A DNA stretch of 64,000 nt from Guyanagaster necrorhizus. Taxonomy: Eukaryota > Basidiomycota > Agaricomycetes > Agaricales > Physalacriaceae. This document shows, piece by piece, positions 58,889-64,000 of the stretch. The translations under genes and the position numbers were made by a program. The notes under the pieces are model-generated. The model saw only the letters and a program-made list of their open reading frames with translations, searched no databases and was not told the origin of the DNA. The stretch spans positions 820,772 through 884,771 of the forward strand of contig NW_025064900.1 in assembly GCF_019112545.1 (NCBI RefSeq), read 5' to 3'. Position 1 is the first letter of the stretch. Each line of letters opens with the position of its first letter.

Positions 58889-59224
58889 TGTTACGATTTT
58901 TCCTTTTCTCTGTCCTTTTACCCCTATTTATGCTTAGTCAGAAGGCATAGGACTGTGGGAGGGCTTAGTCAGCACAACTAACCCACCCATCAAGTTGACC
59001 TCAATAACAATGCTCGACAATGCACAAGCATCCTTTTATGTACAGTAATGATGCTCAAGGACAATGGGCACTATGGACACAGACAAACACAATTAGTAGT
59101 TATATTATTAGTACTATCTGTAAAGTATTTAAGACTGACCACTCTCGCTGGTATACCTCAGCTTCAAGCTAAAGTTTATAACTATACCATTCTACTCTTG
59201 AGCCATTACTGTGGCCTTGTGACA
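58889..59224 (+). mobile_element. Ty3/gypsy-type LTR, same family as the one at position 14
   Basis: It opens TGTTACG and closes TGTGACA. It aligns by eye with 14-370. Homology continues into the region after the LTR (up to about 59,345), so this is the 5' LTR of an element whose gag relic follows at 59,992-62,160. It keeps more CpG than the left copy, so it is younger or less decayed. Confidence 0.7.
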
Positions 59225-59443
59225 CATTGATCTGAAGACATAGTCCAGTGGATTCAGGTGACCTCTTGAAGTGCAAAGAGGCATCTGTCTATCATGTGTC
59301 TAGGATCACATGATGCTTGGATCTAACAATTAGCTCAAAGCTTTCACCTTCCCTTTCTCAAGCCCAATTGTGCTGAGAAACTGAATGCCTCCAGCAACAA
59401 CTGCTGACTTGAATTATGACTTTTTTGAGCTTATAGCTTCTAT

Positions 59444-59669
59444 TGTTGGAATTGTAGGAAATCCTCGGTAATGCACAGGATAGACTCCAGGCTGGTAAGG
59501 CCAGATGGTATGAACTTCTTATTCTGCAGCTCCTACAGAGCTTGTATTTATACTCTCCAAGCTTGTATCTAGAATTTACTACAACTTTCTCTTTCTCTCG
59601 GGCTTACTCATCAACTCTCGGCATGATGCTGGATTGCTCTTTCTAGAACTTTCCAGCAAAATCCCAACA
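59444..59669. mobile_element. Copia-type LTR, 226 bp, solo or 5' of a lost element
   Basis: It starts TGTTGGAAT and ends ATCCCAACA, nearly perfect inverted ends typical of copia LTRs. Flanks TCTAT and GGAAC do not match, so no target duplication is visible. It sits in the leader of the gypsy element that starts at 58,889. Confidence 0.6.
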
Positions 59670-59991
59670 GGAACACTGCTCAGACTTCTCACCATTATTA
59701 CCCTCTGCCGTGGATGACAATCAGTAACAGCTTGGATAGTCAGGCACTATCAAGCATTTCAGCAGATACAACATATACTACGAAATGTAACCCCAGACCT
59801 CCCCTTCCATGACATCCCCGTCTCCATCAGAATATCCTTCCAGCTGCAAGAGTGACCCTTATCAGAAACTAGGAATAACAACTCATATATGGGGAGCCTT
59901 CACAAGGAAGAAGAACCCCAGTACCCCCCTTGACGATACAGCAGAAACTGCCACTCTGCTCTCACAGGGTTCCAGAACCTGTGGATGACCA

Positions 59992-62160
59992 ATGTCGCCT
60001 AGGACCCTCAGGAGATCTCTAACCATGTCACTTCAACAACCTCCATCTCTGAGCATCCCTCCTCCCCAGTTCCCTCAGAGATTGGAAACCATGCTCGGGA
60101 CTCTCTTGATGCCGCTCAGATGGCTCCGAGATCCCACAAAGGCCCCAACCTCCCCTATGACTCTCTCTATACCCCCACCAAGCCAAACTCTAACTCCAGC
60201 CAGTCTGTCAGCAGGCTGGAGGTTGAGGACCCACATGGAAGAATAATCTACTCTGACTATGTGAATGTTGAGATTGCCATCTCTACAGCAGAGGACCCCT
60301 ATCGACATCTCCATGTTGGGAGCAAGCCAGAAGCCGGAACAGCCAGTGCAAGAGGAAGGATTGCCCAGAACAGGATTATCCAGCAAGTATTCCTGGACTG
60401 GGATCTCATGGTCTCTTTTAACTACAACAATGCAGTATAGCAGCAGCAGCAGAACCAGGCCAGACAGGCTGAGATCAGGCGAGCCTAGGAAGAGCTCGCT
60501 GAGTACATACAAGACAAGGCCCAGGAACAATATGAAGCCACAGAGTACAACTGACAGGGGAGAGAAAGAAGGAGAAGAGAGGAAGCTGAAGGAATGGGAT
60601 CAGCCTCCTCAGGCTGGTACAGACTCCACTCTAACACAGGATCCTCATTTAGGGAGCCCGACTCAGACTCCGATCCATGGACAGGACCCGCTAGTGTTAT
60701 CAGTTGGGATGAAGCCATCAGATATGGGCAGGCCAGTAGCAACCGACTCTCTACTCTCCAGTACCCCATTCAGATCGACACCATTTCCTCAGATGCTGAC
60801 TCTGTACTCGGAGCCTATGGGCTCTGAGTACCAGACAATGCCTACATCTCTGACAGGGCCCTCCAGTGATTCCTGAGAGACAGAGTCGCTTGCCAGTTCC
60901 TCAATCCTGAGTTTCAGCATTACTTCAGCCTCTATAGCCAAGAACTGGAGGAGACGAGAGCATGCAGAGGAACACACTACAGCCAGCTTAATAACCCTCC
61001 CATCCATCAAGTGGATGACTCCAATAATGCCAGGCCTAGCATCTAAAATGGCACAAGGATCCCCGATGACACTATGACCAGCCGTACCATCCATCTATGA
61101 CCTGCCCATCAGTTCCCTCCTTGAGGAAAAGGACAGCAGGGGCAAGAGTGATGAGAAGGGCAGCAAGGATAGTGAAGGACCATACGCATATGAACAGTTT
61201 TTCGAAAGGGTGGGTGAAGACACAGATGAAGAAGCCTTAAAAGAAGAAATTGAACAAGCAAGGAACAGAGAGTATCAGGAGTTGTACAAGTAGAGAAGGA
61301 ACTTTTTATGGTGAGATGCGCACTGGCAGGTGATGTCTCTAGGACTGGAGTATCGGTATGCAGAGGACACTGAAAAAAGAAAGATTTTACAGTATGCTGC
61401 GACCGAGTATGCATAGAGGGAATATAGCTGACAGCACCCAGAAGACCTGCTTGTGCCGATACCCCCATACCAACTCAGCAACAAGCCTAAAATGCCAGAA
61501 CCAATGCCACAAACCCCATCCATCCCACCAAAATGGGCCATATACATAGCATCATCAATCTGAAGCTGGGCTGAGGTAAACTCTTCGATCTGAAGCATGG
61601 CTTCTTGGCTTAACTACACTCGAGAACAGTCAAACCAGCTGGCACAACAGCTAAAAGGATTCCAGAATCCCTGGACCGGCAAAGGAAGCCAGCTCCTAGG
61701 AGCACAGCCACTGTCAGATCAGGCAGGAGGAAGTGGTGTGGACAAAGAACCAATATGAGATGATCCTGAGGCAGTTCAACTCGGGTTTACAATACAGGAT
61801 GGAGTCATTGTACGAAAAAGTGAGCTCCCTCAAGGGAGCCCTGTCGCCGATGATAACTCCCTGCACTCCTTCCCTACAGCCCCACAAGAGTGGCACTGTC
61901 TCCCCTTCGAAGAATGGCCCAACCTAATAGGAGCACTGCCCTACGATGCTGCCATTCTTCAATGTCACCCTGATCTTCTATGAAAGCCACGACCTTTCAA
62001 AGGAGCATCAGATGATATTGACCGATTCCTGGTCGACTGTGAACAATACTTTGAAGTGTACATCAGGTATCTAGAAACTGACATGAACAAGGTAGCGTTT
62101 GCCACCTCTGTTACGTGCATCCTGCCAGCCTCCATGTCACTTCAACTAACTGCAAATTCA
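59992..62160 (+). pseudogene. Decayed gag of the gypsy element
   Basis: Forward frames give a long gag-like polypeptide. It has an N-terminal Pro/Ser-rich part (MAPRSHKGPNLPYDSLYTPT), a Gln/Glu-rich helical part near 60,430-60,590 (QQQQNQARQAEIRRA) and an acidic stretch near 61,190-61,290 (ERVGEDTDEEALKEEIEQAR). At 61,985-62,100 comes KPRPFKGASDDIDRFLVDCE then QYFEVYIRYLETDMNKVAFA, the conserved core of fungal Metaviridae gag. In-frame TAG and TGA codons are scattered throughout. It is cut off near 62,160-62,245, just before the next element. Confidence 0.75.
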
Positions 62161-62245
62161 ATCATGCTACCCACCGGACTCTGACTGCTTCTCATTACCT
62201 ACTAATTTCATTTCACCAGTATCATTTCACATCCATATTTCACAT

Positions 62246-62606
62246 TGTAATATCTAGACCCCAAACTCGGTAATGAATACCGACACCAGAACCCAATAGA
62301 ACCTGACTCGGAATTAGCTACTATTAGTATATAAAGCCATGTACATCATCGTAGCTACTTAGTTTGAATATCAACTTGGATAAGCCACCCACACTTTGCA
62401 CTCACTTCAACTCCTCACTACCTCGTCTGTTGGATTCTGCTCTGAAGGACATTCTGGTTCACTTCTCTGACGAATCTCTATCCTGTCCATCCAGATCCTT
62501 GGGCCCCGACTCAAGAGTGACATTGCCAATAGCTTCGTTGATGCCCATGCACTCCACCGGACTCCACGAGTGCATTCAAGCCCACTCGATTGGCACATTC
62601 CTAACA
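62246..62606 (+). mobile_element. Probable LTR of a second gypsy element
   Basis: TGTAATATC at 62,246 begins a segment with a TATA-like TATATAAAG near 62,329 that ends CTAACA near 62,606, about 40 bp before the intact gag. The ends are only weak inverted repeats and no primer-binding site was identified, so the boundaries are provisional. Confidence 0.45.
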
Positions 62607-62646
62607 GTATATTCAAACTCAAACCCTTGAGTCGAAAAATTTTATC

Positions 62647-64000
62647 ATGTCTACCACATTTACCCAACCCACAGAAACTGATCCCGAACAAACCCAGCCT
62701 ACCCATCCAAACATGTTTTCCATGGAAGACATTCTGGCCTCTGCCTCAAAGGAACAACCAGGCCTTTTCAGATCAGCCTCCAGTGGAGGACAACCTTCCC
62801 GTAGGGAAACCTACCATCACTCTAGCTTCACTGCCTGCCAACCTAATTATGATGATTCCCCTAACCCTTTCGACGCCACCAGCATCCCAACCAATGGGGC
62901 CCAACAGGCCAGCCTGATGTATAGTGCCCGAACCGACCCCCCAATAAACCCCTTATCCCTGGGCAACATGCATGAGAACCCAGACAGCCCAGACTCACAG
63001 GGCAGAGATGAAGACACTCCTACTCATACTCCCATCCGACGAGAACCAGATGGCAATCCACCAAACCCTTTTCCAGATAGACCAGGAGGACCAGAAGGAC
63101 CAGATGGTCCCAATGGCCCAGGCAGCTCCAATGGCCCTGCAGAAAGTAACAATCTAAACCAGCAGGATATGTTCCTAGAATTCATGAATCTGTTACAAGG
63201 AGTCTCCACTTCCCTCAACAACCCTAAACCAGCCACCATCCATACCAAGGTCAAGGAACCAGAACCATTTGATGGCTCTGACCCTCACAAACTGAAGGCA
63301 TTCATCGTCTCTCTTCAATTGAATTTCAATGACAGACCTACCACATTTGCAACAGATGCCAACAAGATTAACTATGCCATTTCATTCCTGGCTGGCACTG
63401 TGCTTAACTGGTTCAAACCAGACATTCTTAACCCCAATCCGCGGAATCCACCAGCCTGGCAATTCTCCTATGCAGCTTTCCTAGATGAGCTTCATAGCAA
63501 CTTCGGCCTCTTTGATGCTATCAGAGATGCTGAAGATGCATTAGAACACCTTCGGATGTGTGATGGAGATCGGATCATGAAGTATATGGTCCAATTCAAT
63601 CAGTATGCTTCACAAACTGGGTATGAAGATAACTCCCTCTGCCACACCTTTTACCATGGTCTCTGCACCCATATCAAGGATGACATGGCACACTATGGGA
63701 AGCCAAACAATCTTCATGATATGCGCTTCCTTGCTCAAGAACTTGATGCTCGCTACTGGACCTGGAAGACTGAAATTGCCTGTGAAAACCGGGACAATAA
63801 ATCTCCTAACCCCAAATCCAAGGGGTCTAACATGTCTTCCTTGGACTCCAGCTCCACACCAAAATCTACCACCCCTAAGCCCTATGCTGACAAGCTGGGC
63901 AAAGATGGCCATCTTACTCAGGAAGAAAAAGACTGCTGGCACCAGAACAACCTTTGCATGTTCTGTGGAGCCAAACACAAGACCGAGGACTGCAACAAGC
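62647..64000 (+). CDS. Ty3/gypsy gag, open frame, runs off the window
   Basis: From the ATG at 62,647 the frame is open to the end of the window, 451 codons without a stop. The N-terminal third is low-complexity, Pro/Gly/Asn-rich (GGPEGPDGPNGPGSSNGP). The retrotransposon gag core follows: KEPEPFDGSDPHKLKAFIVS, INYAISFLAGTVLNWFKP, and FLDELHSNFGLFDAIRDAED, then IMKYMVQFNQYASQTGYEDN. Near the end comes a zinc knuckle CMFCGAKHKTEDC, with spacing CX2CX3HX4C rather than the usual CX2CX4HX4C. Gag packages the element RNA into particles. The lack of stops and the presence of CpG suggest a young, possibly active element, whose pol should lie to the right. The strand and start are clear. Confidence 0.85.
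   Translation, partial: MSTTFTQPTETDPEQTQPTHPNMFSMEDILASASKEQPGLFRSASSGGQPSRRETYHHSSFTACQPNYDDSPNPFDATSIPTNGAQQASLMYSARTDPPINPLSLGNMHENPDSPDSQGRDEDTPTHTPIRREPDGNPPNPFPDRPGGPEGPDGPNGPGSSNGPAESNNLNQQDMFLEFMNLLQGVSTSLNNPKPATIHTKVKEPEPFDGSDPHKLKAFIVSLQLNFNDRPTTFATDANKINYAISFLAGTVLNWFKPDILNPNPRNPPAWQFSYAAFLDELHSNFGLFDAIRDAEDALEHLRMCDGDRIMKYMVQFNQYASQTGYEDNSLCHTFYHGLCTHIKDDMAHYGKPNNLHDMRFLAQELDARYWTWKTEIACENRDNKSPNPKSKGSNMSSLDSSSTPKSTTPKPYADKLGKDGHLTQEEKDCWHQNNLCMFCGAKHKTEDCNK

Noticed and set aside
1..64000. CRISPR arrays, operons, rRNA or a clear tRNA
   Set aside because: None seen; the window is eukaryotic with spliced genes.

Overview
This window looks like part of an agaricomycete (mushroom-type basidiomycete) genome. 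The genes carry many short introns, mostly about 45-65 nt. The gene families also fit: coiled-coil/F-box proteins, MYND proteins ending in a conserved domain, TKL kinases with an MLKL-like N-terminal helical region, PDR-type ABCG transporters and GT61 enzymes. All calls come from reading the sequence; no searches were run, and exon joins are inferred from splice signals and reading frame.

Layout. (1) 1-11,690 is an AT-rich, almost CpG-free block of decayed retrotransposon and cytochrome P450 remains. It opens with a Ty3/gypsy-type LTR running directly into a Ty1/copia RNase H end and LTR. CpG returns abruptly near 11,700. (2) 11,981-25,000 is the left accessory arm: a broken F-box gene, a decayed copy and an intact copy of an RG-rich gene of unknown function, a truncated SGNH/CE16-like esterase, P450 fragments, a GT61-like glycosyltransferase and a nine-exon MYND gene. 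(3) 27,637-41,788 is the core: a 13-exon PDR/ABCG transporter, a 3-ketodihydrosphingosine reductase (TSC10/KDSR), a large MLKL-like TKL kinase gene interrupted by a 299-bp solo LTR, and an unknown gene. (4) 42,105-46,447 is the right arm. It carries inverted second copies of the RG-rich gene, of an MYND gene (pseudogene) and of the GT61 gene. (5) 46,972-58,255 holds an RBR ubiquitin ligase, a cluster of three 2OG-Fe(II) oxygenases (one intact, two broken), CNOT11 of the CCR4-NOT complex, a MICOS Mic26/Mic27 protein and an SDR with an internal deletion. (6) 58,889-64,000 is younger LTR retrotransposon DNA: a gypsy LTR of the same family as the one at position 14, a copia-type LTR, a decayed gag, then a second element with an open gag that runs off the window.

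CNOT11, MIC26/27, KDSR, the RBR ligase and the ABC transporter look like ordinary intact genes. The rest is a duplicated, gene-converted and transposon-damaged accessory zone. The best leads are the solo LTR with a 5-bp target duplication inside the kinase gene, the near-identical tract shared by the two GT61 copies, the 97%-identical RG-rich inverted copies, and the loss of the catalytic histidine from one 2OG oxygenase.
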